Positions 23,901 to 29,767 of a stretch of 36,310 bases of DNA are shown piece by piece (position 1 is the stretch's first letter; every line of letters begins with the position of its first letter). The stretch is taken from IMG/VR virus record IMGVR_UViG_3300008221_000015, positions 1 through 36,310 of that record, one strand, 5' to 3'. The notes beneath the pieces are model-generated. The model was not told the origin of the DNA. It saw only the letters and a list, made by a program, of their open reading frames with translations, and searched no databases. The position numbers were made by a program, and so were the translations under genes. Source of the DNA: a virus.

Positions 23901-26251
23901 TTATCCATCGCAGCAATGGGTTTGGCGTCTGGAACACTCTCGTTGGCGGGGATGAACTCCTCGCGCATCAAACGGTTATCAACCAGATAGCTGCCTTTTT
24001 TCTTAGCGTTAGGCCGAATCAACCCGATACGTTCCATTTCATCACGAACGTCTTCTATCTCTTGCGAAGATTTACTTGGAAAGACCTCTTTCATCAGCGC
24101 CTGTGTGTATCTTGGCTCGCCAATGTTTCCCTTGGAAGATTTATTGTTGTTCAATACGCGCTTTACAGCTTCGTTAAACTCACCGTGGGTAAAGCTTTGC
24201 TCGCGCTTGTTGATCAGGTCTTTTGGCTCACCCTCAAACGCTCCGTCAGGAATAGCGTTTAGCGTTTCTCTCATACGGATCAAACGGAAAGGGCTGGCTT
24301 CGGCCAACGTGTCGGCCCCAGTTATGTATTTTACTAACGCGTTAAATGAATTTGTGCCTGTCTTTATATTTTTCTGTTCGGCCAGTGCAGTTACATCTTG
24401 TTCAGTAATACTGTTGTAAAGCTCGGTGGTTGGACGCCGAGACCTACGGAGTTTCTGGAGTTCTTCAGCTACGATCTCAGGGTTCTGCCCTGTGACTTCA
24501 CCTTGTTTGGCGAGCGCTTCTAATTCTTCAATCGTGTAGCTGTTCTGTTCTGTGGTCACGTCACCTTGACCAGCTTGACGATCTGTAAGGGCTTGAGCGA
24601 GAGCAGGAGCAACCATCTCCCCCGCCTCACGAGCCGCTTTCTCAGCCGCCACCTTCTCTTGGATAAGACCTTCAATCCGGGCCGTGATTTCCTTCTTTTT
24701 ATCCTTTACAGCATCCTGCTCATCGAACAGTCGCTGCGCTTCAGCCTTATCACCACGATCCAGAGCCTCGTTGGCTTCTGTCCCTAGCCTTGCGGCCTCA
24801 GCGTCAAGCGCCTTTTCTTGGTTGCCAAGCCCTAACACCTCTTGTACGACGCGCTCACCTTGTTGCTTCGAGATGCTGGCGGAATTGGCCGTCAGGTCTT
24901 CCGGCGTGTAACGCTGACTTTGGAGGGCGTCATTAGCGATTTTTACGTCGTTAAGCGTCTTACGTTGCGCTTCGTTATACCCGGTTTGCTCAGGGTCCAT
25001 CGCCTCATCGATAAGCCGCTGTTCGTTGCGATCATTAAACTCCCCCTCAGTGGCATTAGCCCGGCGCTGCACGGTTTCTGTGCCACTGGTCTCTGTGTCA
25101 CCGTTGATCGGCTCCAGTTGAAGTTCAGGTCTGGCTTCTATCCGTAATGGTGCGTCTCTGGCAGGTATAGCCCCCACATACTCAGCTAAGTCTCTTTCCT
25201 GCCCAGCCAATCTCTGCGCTTGCTCGGCGTTCTTCTGTTCGATCATATCATAGGTGTTGGCTAAACCTTTTTTAGTTCTAAGAACACTGACCCCACCGCC
25301 AACACCACCGAAGCCAACGCCTAAGAGTCCGCCTAATACAGCGGCCTCTACATATTCTTTAAATGCAGCAGGTTCTGTAACATCAAGACCAGCTTGAGCG
25401 CGTTCCAGCATCTGCTGACCAACTTCTGTAACAGCTTCCGTTAAGCCGCCAACCGCAGCAAATTTACTAACGCGCCCAGCCATACCTTTAGCGGTAAGTT
25501 TCTCGACACCCCCCATGACCAATTCAGAAACTTGTCTTGATGCCATACGTCCAGCGCCGGGAATCAAATTCAACACAGGTAGGATTAAGCCTTCAAGACT
25601 GCCTTGTAGCGCAGCCGCGCTTGCTGCCTTGAGACTTTCGATCTCGTCGGGGTCAGTGATGTCATTCTCTTGTATTTGACGCTCGACGTTCATACCGAAG
25701 AACGTAGGCAATCCAGCAACCGCGCCACCAACGACGGCTCCAGCGAGCCGCGCACCCGGAATAGGGATGGGGGCCGCAGCTAAAGCGCCAGCTACCGCAC
25801 CACTACCAATGATCCCCATATCAGGAATGCTCTCCCCCAAGGTCTGGGGAAGCACATCAGTGAACAGCGTTTCGGCGGATTGAAGATACTCGCCTCTACC
25901 AAATTGGTCTGTTACATCGTCCAGCGAAGCCCGGTAGCGCTGATTATATTCGTCCTCAGACATCTGGCTTTTAAGGCTGTCTAATTCCTCCTGTGATCGG
26001 CCAATAGCTGCACCCACTGCTTCGGGGGCGCGGCCAAGGCGCTCAACTCCGCTTCCTAGACCGCCGAAGAACGAGCCTCGATCTATGTCGGGGAAGAGAT
26101 CAGGGCGCGCAGAAACTAACTCCGGGTCAGGGTTCGCATTGTCGTGGTTCGGAATAATGTCGTTCTCAATAGTGGAGACAATCTCATCATCCGTCATTTC
26201 GTCGGGGAACTGAATGGCCCCAACACCTGCGATATCAATAGAGCGAGGCAT
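14909..26251 (-). CDS. Giant polyvalent virion protein (3780 aa)
   Basis: One uninterrupted ORF covers 31% of the window. The N-terminus (GAIQFPDEMTDDEIVSTIE) and glycine-rich hydrophobic segments (about 147-187 and 303-320) are typical of large phage proteins injected with the DNA. A coiled coil follows (about 480-560). Further segments, listed separately, are a HEQIH metallopeptidase-like motif (999-1003), a PBECR-like region, a ParB-like region, an ADP-ribosyltransferase-like domain and an LPD38-like C-terminal region. Seven [FY]S[VI] tripeptides sit in linkers. The family is the polyvalent proteins of phages and conjugative elements. It is last in the late operon, after two ejection-type genes, as T7 gp16 or N4 vRNAP genes are. 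No RNA polymerase or lysozyme motif was found. Confidence 0.85.
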   Translation of the reverse strand: MPRSIDIAGVGAIQFPDEMTDDEIVSTIENDIIPNHDNANPDPELVSARPDLFPDIDRGSFFGGLGSGVERLGRAPEAVGAAIGRSQEELDSLKSQMSEDEYNQRYRASLDDVTDQFGRGEYLQSAETLFTDVLPQTLGESIPDMGIIGSGAVAGALAAAPIPIPGARLAGAVVGGAVAGLPTFFGMNVERQIQENDITDPDEIESLKAASAAALQGSLEGLILPVLNLIPGAGRMASRQVSELVMGGVEKLTAKGMAGRVSKFAAVGGLTEAVTEVGQQMLERAQAGLDVTEPAAFKEYVEAAVLGGLLGVGFGGVGGGVSVLRTKKGLANTYDMIEQKNAEQAQRLAGQERDLAEYVGAIPARDAPLRIEARPELQLEPINGDTETSGTETVQRRANATEGEFNDRNEQRLIDEAMDPEQTGYNEAQRKTLNDVKIANDALQSQRYTPEDLTANSASISKQQGERVVQEVLGLGNQEKALDAEAARLGTEANEALDRGDKAEAQRLFDEQDAVKDKKKEITARIEGLIQEKVAAEKAAREAGEMVAPALAQALTDRQAGQGDVTTEQNSYTIEELEALAKQGEVTGQNPEIVAEELQKLRRSRRPTTELYNSITEQDVTALAEQKNIKTGTNSFNALVKYITGADTLAEASPFRLIRMRETLNAIPDGAFEGEPKDLINKREQSFTHGEFNEAVKRVLNNNKSSKGNIGEPRYTQALMKEVFPSKSSQEIEDVRDEMERIGLIRPNAKKKGSYLVDNRLMREEFIPANESVPDAKPIAAMDNKQDFTVEERTVAATDEEGNLRRDENGRPVREIGYHVIAKPKKPSALDTGAEEVISVHNNLAEAQENAKRYAKAPSKVTRRMRNPETGRDKNMSVPTTSADLRGMAADPAMYAAEVRERTKNGPVSSASVTRIREALEQVNERRGLQKLGIPINVVNSVRTALGAKSAAPEGTEGAYVNQMIYVGLDVAVDKVPQDTPAHLIDSVVLQNLLDVLSHEQIHALKGVGVLNDSDMSILTRMATSKTRPEGFRMFGEGQTKWTYFDDVKASQPNLSKIELEEEAVAELFRDWTKDPSIATGKPASLFRRIVKFFTTLGGFFKENGARNVSDIFGEIDAGTLQGDGVATEGLASDHVQYSVAEGQPKALTAPALTYRGKTIIGFPGQEHASLRNQALEDGKIPEDYEARYITEGFMLSKEWGGGFVDRKEASGIALEAGQIQPMFLKTYEQYIRSDPETELISSSVMYSVARAMSDTQLHDEVKKVEAAFNEEVSPEVQAYHDEVMQEDTDRHTQAAEQDVAPITLGGPDVAPPRIDQPYMRQYGVKVYRQIKGEFKKPLIRHFAAANDLDAQNLAQSSAAINKDAFRVDEPYIDDPNWDEEKQAPKFSVRRWGRVLDNYEYQLATQFAPAVSSRVDESLNEDTRGMAWLDSGEPLPVVLLQGVDQNGAGFGREHIVAKAARFGSVREMSIKLKGMLEKSYIKGSKDHRVRRYVAKDPAERSDLDYQMTWKDPSDGTVYVLGLEKYTKDRVKYAAIVTFYPMDRKDGKNAGDVASENDIQEYMRMQEARRSPPSTVPRFSIAPVQEIEKMSPQDKVKELKKLQIFNLFDGDGVNAQLRDAVNDKSRSTLVFMTPDEYRLMSLRNLRNPTQVKVYADNIDRGMLVNELPRLIMDGGRDGTLGQVNGHEGRHRVRALEMLGFDLIPVIMIHDTHRWGENPPSDLPSELKAQDQEDIIPMPQSVIFPDGEMTSRLDDVIAANKSEGQLRFFAGLAYDQLQMDASVVRLKEEISYLARQTFATSGGLRQKVIRELSQPMKEAAETHGARVTNSAAQGMYGDFQELSVSFDASFPGGEGMTGVNNAAAEVMLAAKRNKQTDAFAAVEVPLDYDGDNVRPGLTIYFYPKSMGGTTGRTLEEVQEFIDQLQTTNVQGYTAFQSNDATSDTEGYEGIRFIWVPEYTGLSEADVRQNKLDTLAELDVIVQRVNELNIGSARAAKYIAALGREGTYDETAEALTNPDTDSNTVGGVGERGPWKRSVRDSVAERSGRGTGTSGDGQSLVYDNTEGTKYSVAPGQQLLQADPASLGLSPAMAARVNPIYRPGAIPAARMKGGNQDAARWLETAFEGEAVTDMKAELSPERIEEVATLMAAEVQLGFAGSSNAFDWYSGALDRALDVVKVKYPMIADDAAAAEAGFGTAANARFVFTYIMAVTSQNLAVDANAIATDKAFGDMVKRVKAGKFHMLESYGTGDKQKAMAKNFKKFGVTLDRMPGETFPEKLAQLDMTFRRSMTVKDWVTEFRSLGIPYTTPGQTAMDAVVYGSSILGPKIGNGFWQNLNQNFNPLTIDLWMRRTWGRLTGKSIGNPSALPEQRDRFKRAIVRSRSRKQGVEDHVEAARSYVRLLEKELEQFKTIPVTEFATKKAFTEETKRLAAELVEAKEIAADLQGIKIPEVWKPEYNNNDKALLDYAKRALSVWTKEYHRLVSVSNSEEIPAELQPTWARAAKTIVTNLAKPLDQVANGTQRRQIEAAGARTLEILAERGVRMTMADMQAMLWYPEKELWGALRLKLDVNEAGVPVIPESSLNESYDTAFTRILGRQNNEVRGAARDRSGGTGAGAITGQDARSQRSESAIGVDPTSAEVDGRGQNETPLTKFSVAGPINTDNFRNWFKNPSKQALNEDGSGDPKVLYFGAREDFDVIAMKHKSEATFVSESPDFVEDFIGEYETSYEGELNSEGDFAPIQKRPRIFPVFMSPKKIFDFRDPEHIELGTQHIKTVAANPFSVLDGIGPRIEPYELNGMLKRLKQGAWDIIEPFYFTKMLRENGFDGFAVVERPSDPISNMNPINYGLFNRDDIKSVFNEEYDRSDPKFSVTNLNSFEQGVQDRLTEKDKTIWNKANKYRKRWLSPGGLLPEGVLDIKVMRDGMFRVGDDIVMRSLKSFETAVKKVYGKHYLFLTSQQKNNIDALLHGDESVNVDPAIRGAVFKMRQDIDAMSDSYVKILKTQIRELREQAQGSRALDEEYKAKGGDLAAARAEALEKTIVDNKGTYVSRSYKVFTDPNWFTKLPPEVTVAALNYLATQYDGDYNVAELKLNELVKGDKTAFMNMEGLIKESTLGAKDLTILMGRKNIAPEIRALLGENTDADVNYARTMLKMNRLIHNTHFLNVLKEKGDGNFLFEEGDPRRPPEATAKLAGNSSKVMEPLNGMFTTPEVKQALEDALGKSSLPQYLNNVIGINGAIKYGKVVLSPATQVRNFMSAPFFVMQSGTFDLRYMKLAMQTVTDQIRAREGGSVEYYRDLVKKGVLYDTPNAGLLQDLLDDSQQVFAAIDNATGYSAPAKIAKNTLKRWNDNIKKVYRASDDFWKIVAYEGTKAQLAQAKPNLSIQEIEAMAAKRTRDTVPTYSLTGKGMKALGRFPLVGSFVAFSSEIIRTSINNIKLIQSDLKDPDLRPLAYKRMVGMAVAHAWAGAAASMTAALYGVDDDEEEAMRKLGSPWAENSAIAYLGRDDDGRMRTIDLSFVDPYNIFHKPLVALMRNQPWGDSLAGAVNEVWKPFFGLDIAAGSIFELVSNSKIRSGAPIFNPDAPGLDQSADIAEHLITTLGPGVVSPIVRIYKAAFDKKTSQGRVYKLEDEIAATFGVRLSTFDPKFAMYYRVSNFKEQLSNANSYLYKAASDINPVDDDALASAFKSANDIRVRGYNDMMQIVNAARKSGLSNQQIRKILRVSNLSKKYSNALARGKEAPKWKLGNTFLKGATKRAKTLIDRETADEFRRRRRLVRQLSRTLQQ
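15302..16564 (-). other. LPD38-like C-terminal region of the giant protein
   Basis: Residues about 3230-3650. KVVLSPATQVRNFMSAPFF, then IKKVYRASDDFWKIVAYEG, FPLVGSFVAFSSEIIRTSI and GVDDDEEEAMRKL follow the order of the large polyvalent-protein-associated domain found at the C-terminus of many giant phage proteins. It has amphipathic and hydrophobic helices (MVGMAVAHAWAGAAASMTAA). A structural or membrane role during ejection is inferred. Confidence 0.6.
17657..18229 (-). other. ADP-ribosyltransferase-like (ART-PolyVal) segment of the giant protein
   Basis: Residues about 2675-2865. It opens with KVLYFGAREDFDV, where the family usually has YHGT, then ATFVSESPDFVEDFIGE, IFPVFMSPKKIFDF and FDGFAVVE. 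It ends with INYGLFNRDDIKSVFNEEYDRSDP, close to the common ending Y-VFNPNQIKSA-N--FDPNDP. It is a likely mono-ADP-ribosyltransferase effector; the first motif is altered (YFGA for YHGT), so activity needs testing. Confidence 0.65.
21092..21424 (-). other. ParB/sulfiredoxin-like segment of the giant protein
   Basis: Residues about 1610-1720. NGHEGRHRVRALEMLGFDLIPV (motif GHEGRHR at 1684-1690) matches the ParB-N GxxR motif and the hydrophobic strand after it. ParB-like domains in polyvalent proteins can act as nucleases or ATP/CTP-binding modules. The activity here is unknown. Confidence 0.6.
21617..21919 (-). other. PBECR-like RNase segment of the giant protein
   Basis: Residues about 1445-1545. 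FGREHIVAKAARFGS, a basic stretch (KSYIKGSKDHRVRRYVAK), YVLGLEK and a final VTFYPMD follow the order seen in phage Barnase-EndoU-ColicinE5-RelE-like nucleases. The match is by eye and tentative; another small alpha+beta domain is possible. Confidence 0.35.
22997..23374 (-). other. HExxH metallopeptidase-like segment of the giant protein
   Basis: Residues about 960-1085. LLDVLSHEQIHALKG contains HEQIH at 999-1003, and a conserved acidic helix (EEAVAELFRDW) lies about 65 residues later and may give the third zinc ligand. This spacing is seen in metallopeptidase domains of polyvalent proteins. It may process the protein itself or host targets. Confidence 0.6.
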
Positions 26252-26264
26252 TTATTTACCCTTT

Positions 26265-28274
26265 TTAATTCTTAACAAATACACCGTTCACAATGCTCCC
26301 CGTAGATGGGACGCGAGAACTCGTACCCCCACCTAACCTAGCTATTATAAACGATTGCCCCAGTTGTTCATTGCCGCCAAGAGCGGTGAAGTTCTGTAAA
26401 ACGAGGTTGGAATACTCTGCCATAGCTTTTTCGTACCCTTTTCCTTCATTATCAGTTGGTATCGGCATCTCCATCGTCTTTCCAGCCGCTGACATCGCTT
26501 GCCCCCATTTTTTATCTTGAACAGTTAACGCTTTATTCAATGAAGGGTTCAAGTTGCTTTCAAGAAGGCTCGCCGCTTTTATGTCTTCCGGCTTATTACT
26601 AGAACTAAGTCTAATAAACTCGTTAACTAACTGAAGCTCTTTAGGTGGCAACTTAGCGATTCTTTCTCTGCTCTCTAGAGTCTCTTTGGTTTGTTCAGCC
26701 GTAGCCGCTCTGGTAAGATCATTTTCAATAGCGCCAGCTCGCAGGGTACGTATAGATTGCTCTTCTCTAGCTTTAATTTCCTGTTGTTTTACAAGAGCGC
26801 TGTTTTCTGCGATCTTGATATTGTTGTTGGTCTCCACAGCGGATTGCACACCTTGAGCAAACTTATAGCTCTCATCAGCGCGTACAGCCTTGAGGTTTTC
26901 TTGAAGTCCAATCATGGCGGTATTAGCATCAAACAGCTTATCTTCACGGGCTGTGATGTCTTTTTGACTTGCATTATAATCATCCAAGCCAACCATAGCT
27001 CCTTGAGCTATATTTGACAGCCCGTACTGAGACGTACCCGCCGCAGCACCAAACCCAGCTTTGGCAAGCGCCATCCATTTGTTGGCGTCAGCGTCGCTCT
27101 TAATATCATCTTCTCGTGCGGTCAGCTTGGCAGCTTGATCGGCGTAAGGGTCGCCCTGTTTGTTCAATTCAGCAAGTTTATCAGCTAATGTTTGCTTATA
27201 ATCAAAAGAACTGTCCAAATTTAAGCTACTAGGCATAGCTGCTGCGCCGCCCGCGCCGCCCGCGCCGCCCGCGCCGCCCGCGCCGTTTGCGCCTAAACCA
27301 GATAAAAAAGCTTCTTGCTTGGCCTCGGCTTGCTGAAGCGGTGTCATTGGCGGTTCGGCGGTAGCGCCATTACCGTCAAATGGCCGAGGAACTCCTCCAA
27401 AATCGGCAATGGTATAATCTGTAGAGCGTTCACCATTGTATCTGGGGGTAATGGGAGCAAAATCGTAATCCCTTGTGCGTCCCTGTGGAACGTATGGGTC
27501 TTCCGCGTCAATCGAAGTACGGGTTGGCACGTAAGGGTCCGCAGATGGGTCTCCTTCTCCTATTCCAAGCCTTGCCGTTGCTGTAAATTCGTAAGGATTA
27601 GCATCCATATAAGCATTTCTTACAGGCAAGTTGTAAGCCGCGCGTTGAGCTTGTCCTTTGGGGTTAAGTACCGCGCTAGAAGAACTTGAAGGGTCTGGGC
27701 GCTCTAGGCGTTCCGGGTCATTTATAGAGAAAAACTCACTTCCGGGCGCAGGTTCGAAGATACCTCTACCCGGAGGTAGCGGTGGCGCGTTTCCTGTTAG
27801 TCGATTAATAAAAGGTATGGTACTAACAAAATCTGTTGGCCCGAATGCTCCGGCCATAGTGCGGCGCGAACGTATCCCTCCGCCATTAGCGAACCCTTGA
27901 GGTTGCATCTGAGCATTGCCCGGCAAACCTTGAGGAGTAGCGCCTTGCATGATGCCCGCTGCTGAAGGATCAGCCATCGGGGGCATCTGCAAGGCGCTTT
28001 TAGACGCCGGGGGAGGCGTCGGGGAGATACCTTGTGCAATACCGGTTGGAGCCATTTGGCTAGACATAACGCTGCGAAGCAAGTCTTCTTGAACCGTAGA
28101 CGCAGGAGGCGGCCCTGACGCATCTACCTTATAGCGCTCACGCAAGTCAGCACGGCGTTTAGCCTCTGTAGAAATAAGGTATAAAGGCATCTGGCCTGAA
28201 GGCTGCTGCATCTCAGAAGCGATCTGGATATCAGATAAGTTTTTGAGGGCTTCCTGCTGTTGAATAATGTTCAT
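26265..28274 (-). CDS. Ejection-type virion protein (669 aa)
   Basis: The N-terminus (MNIIQQQEALKNLSDIQIASEMQQPSG then PLYLISTEAKRRADLRERY) matches a protein conserved in marine podoviruses from memory. A Pro/Gly-rich, disordered middle (about 60-340) is followed by a glycine/alanine repeat and a long helical, coiled-coil C-terminal part. AGGAT lies before the ATG, inside the previous stop. With the genes on either side it probably forms the internal core or ejection apparatus. No enzyme motif is visible. Confidence 0.7.
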   Translation of the reverse strand: MNIIQQQEALKNLSDIQIASEMQQPSGQMPLYLISTEAKRRADLRERYKVDASGPPPASTVQEDLLRSVMSSQMAPTGIAQGISPTPPPASKSALQMPPMADPSAAGIMQGATPQGLPGNAQMQPQGFANGGGIRSRRTMAGAFGPTDFVSTIPFINRLTGNAPPLPPGRGIFEPAPGSEFFSINDPERLERPDPSSSSSAVLNPKGQAQRAAYNLPVRNAYMDANPYEFTATARLGIGEGDPSADPYVPTRTSIDAEDPYVPQGRTRDYDFAPITPRYNGERSTDYTIADFGGVPRPFDGNGATAEPPMTPLQQAEAKQEAFLSGLGANGAGGAGGAGGAGGAAAMPSSLNLDSSFDYKQTLADKLAELNKQGDPYADQAAKLTAREDDIKSDADANKWMALAKAGFGAAAGTSQYGLSNIAQGAMVGLDDYNASQKDITAREDKLFDANTAMIGLQENLKAVRADESYKFAQGVQSAVETNNNIKIAENSALVKQQEIKAREEQSIRTLRAGAIENDLTRAATAEQTKETLESRERIAKLPPKELQLVNEFIRLSSSNKPEDIKAASLLESNLNPSLNKALTVQDKKWGQAMSAAGKTMEMPIPTDNEGKGYEKAMAEYSNLVLQNFTALGGNEQLGQSFIIARLGGGTSSRVPSTGSIVNGVFVKN
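27246..27285. repeat. 9-bp tandem repeat coding for a glycine/alanine run
   Basis: About four copies of a 9-base GC-rich unit (gccgcccgc) encode GGAGGAGGAGGA in the 669-residue virion protein. Perfect repeats of this kind slip easily, so the number may differ between isolates or be an assembly weak point. Confidence 0.85.
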
Positions 28275-28278
28275 TAAA

Positions 28279-29328
28279 TTATCCTAATGCCTTTGCCAAA
28301 CCAAGCCCACCAACGCCAAGACCAAGCAACTGGCTCATTTGGCTGGGAGGCGCGTTATATGTAGTGGTCTCTTGTGTTGGCGATATTGGCACACCACGTA
28401 AGATACCGCTATAGAAGTTAAGTTGATTACGATCATAATCACGTTGGTTAGTGAAGTCTGTATACGCTGTATCCAGCCCAGCCTGTGTTTGTTCATCATA
28501 CGCACCACCAATACCAGCCTGTGTTTTAGCCCGATTGAACGCCAGTGCGTCATTCGCCACACCTTGTGCGCGAAGCTGTTCCGCACCCGTAAGCTGCCCT
28601 TGGCGGTTGCCGGAGAAAATCTCTGTGTTAAGCGCATCTCTTTGAAGGCGTTGAGCATTCTCTTGACTGAACATGTCTGCGCCACTCTGATAAGCCTGTG
28701 CCAAGCCCTGAGCATCCATCTCATTGAGCTGGAGATTACGCTCACGGTTGGCGATCTGATCATTAACAAAGCGCCTGTCACCACCGAAAGCTCCAGCGGA
28801 CATAGCTTGGTCGTTTCTCATTAATTGTTGTTCTTCAAAGTTTTGATTAGCGCGTACCTTTTGGGCGTCCAGTACATTCGTTATGTACGGGTTCATGTAT
28901 TGCGCGGCTACGCCAGTGTCTGTGAATGAGGCTAGATCGGCGTATTGACCTTGGTCTCCGGCACCAGACGCGATATTACTTAGAGCGCCTTCAGCCGTTG
29001 TAAACGCCTGTGGTGTTCCAGCTTGAGCCTGTGTTCTCATAGCATCGAAGCCCGCCGTGGTGTCGTCACCAAACTCAGCTATCCTCTGGCCCCCATAAGG
29101 AGTGTACTCTGTAAGACTTGCGTCTTCAGTGCGATCCAGTAGACCAGTAAAGTAAGGTTCTGCGTACTCAGGCAGATTACTTTGATTAACCGTAGATGAT
29201 GTTGGGGCCGGAGCTGGAGCGCTGCCGCCGCCGCCTTTGCCGAAACAAACACCGCGAAACAACATGTCTCCGCGATCATTGTCTGACCAATCTTCAAGGC
29301 CGTCATTCCATATATCTTTATGCAGCAT
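28279..29328 (-). CDS. Virion/ejection-type protein (349 aa)
   Basis: The ATG at 29328 (MLHKDIWNDG) is preferred: AGGAGA lies just upstream and the overlap with the GNAT-like gene is only 11 bases. A longer in-frame start at 29397 would overlap it by 80. A Gly/Pro/Ala-rich N-terminal segment (GKGGGGSAPAPAPTSS) precedes a helical body with the recognisable motif AMSAGAFGGDRR and LPEYAEPYFTGLL, seen in tail or ejection proteins of many podo- and siphoviruses. The exact role is not known. It sits between the GNAT-like and 669-residue genes in the late operon. Confidence 0.7.
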   Translation of the reverse strand: MLHKDIWNDGLEDWSDNDRGDMLFRGVCFGKGGGGSAPAPAPTSSTVNQSNLPEYAEPYFTGLLDRTEDASLTEYTPYGGQRIAEFGDDTTAGFDAMRTQAQAGTPQAFTTAEGALSNIASGAGDQGQYADLASFTDTGVAAQYMNPYITNVLDAQKVRANQNFEEQQLMRNDQAMSAGAFGGDRRFVNDQIANRERNLQLNEMDAQGLAQAYQSGADMFSQENAQRLQRDALNTEIFSGNRQGQLTGAEQLRAQGVANDALAFNRAKTQAGIGGAYDEQTQAGLDTAYTDFTNQRDYDRNQLNFYSGILRGVPISPTQETTTYNAPPSQMSQLLGLGVGGLGLAKALG

Positions 29329-29767
29329 TTTTCTTCTCCTCTTCCTCGATAGCCTCGAAGTTCTTTTCACATACCAGATAAGGCGCGTCCCAGCCATACT
29401 TACCTAAGAATTTCTTCCATCCTACGCGCCCTGTAGTCTCAAGCCCAGAACAACCATACTCTTTAGCGTAGCTTTCTAGAGTGTTCAAAAGCTCTTCATG
29501 CCATGCCTCTATGTTTGTCCCACCAATAAACATAAGATTAAGCATCTTTTTCAGCGGATAGTTCTCGATTCGGGTAACCAATGCACCTTCCGGCGAGTTA
29601 TCATCATCGAAGAACATCCATAACTGGCGTTCTTCTGTTAACAATAACTGCCAAATGCTTTCCATATCTTCGCGTCCGTGAGCCATTTCAATCGATTCTG
29701 CCAAATGACGCTCTACGTCCGGCGCAACAATATCGAAGGCTTCAAGTGGGATATATGAGACTCTCAT
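29318..29767 (-). CDS. GNAT-like phage protein (149 aa)
   Basis: The layout (a helix with HLAESIEMAHGREDMESIWQ, LWMFFDDDNSPEGALVTRIENYP, LNLMFIGGTN, then LNTLESYAKEYGCSGLETTGRVGWKKFLGKYGW) matches small GNAT-fold proteins encoded among late genes of phages and gene transfer agents. A clear acetyl-CoA loop is not seen, so catalysis is uncertain. Its ATG overlaps the stop of the 942-residue gene by four bases. Confidence 0.65.
   Translation of the reverse strand: MRVSYIPLEAFDIVAPDVERHLAESIEMAHGREDMESIWQLLLTEERQLWMFFDDDNSPEGALVTRIENYPLKKMLNLMFIGGTNIEAWHEELLNTLESYAKEYGCSGLETTGRVGWKKFLGKYGWDAPYLVCEKNFEAIEEEEKKNAA

Noticed and set aside
14909-26251. Giant protein as an N4-type virion RNA polymerase
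   Set aside because: The size and place fit, but I see no T7/N4-type RNA polymerase motifs, while several polyvalent-protein segments are present.
29329-29397. Longer N-terminus for the 349-residue virion protein
   Set aside because: It would lie wholly within the GNAT-like gene, lacks a ribosome binding site and is very basic, unlike the rest. The ATG at 29328 has AGGAGA.
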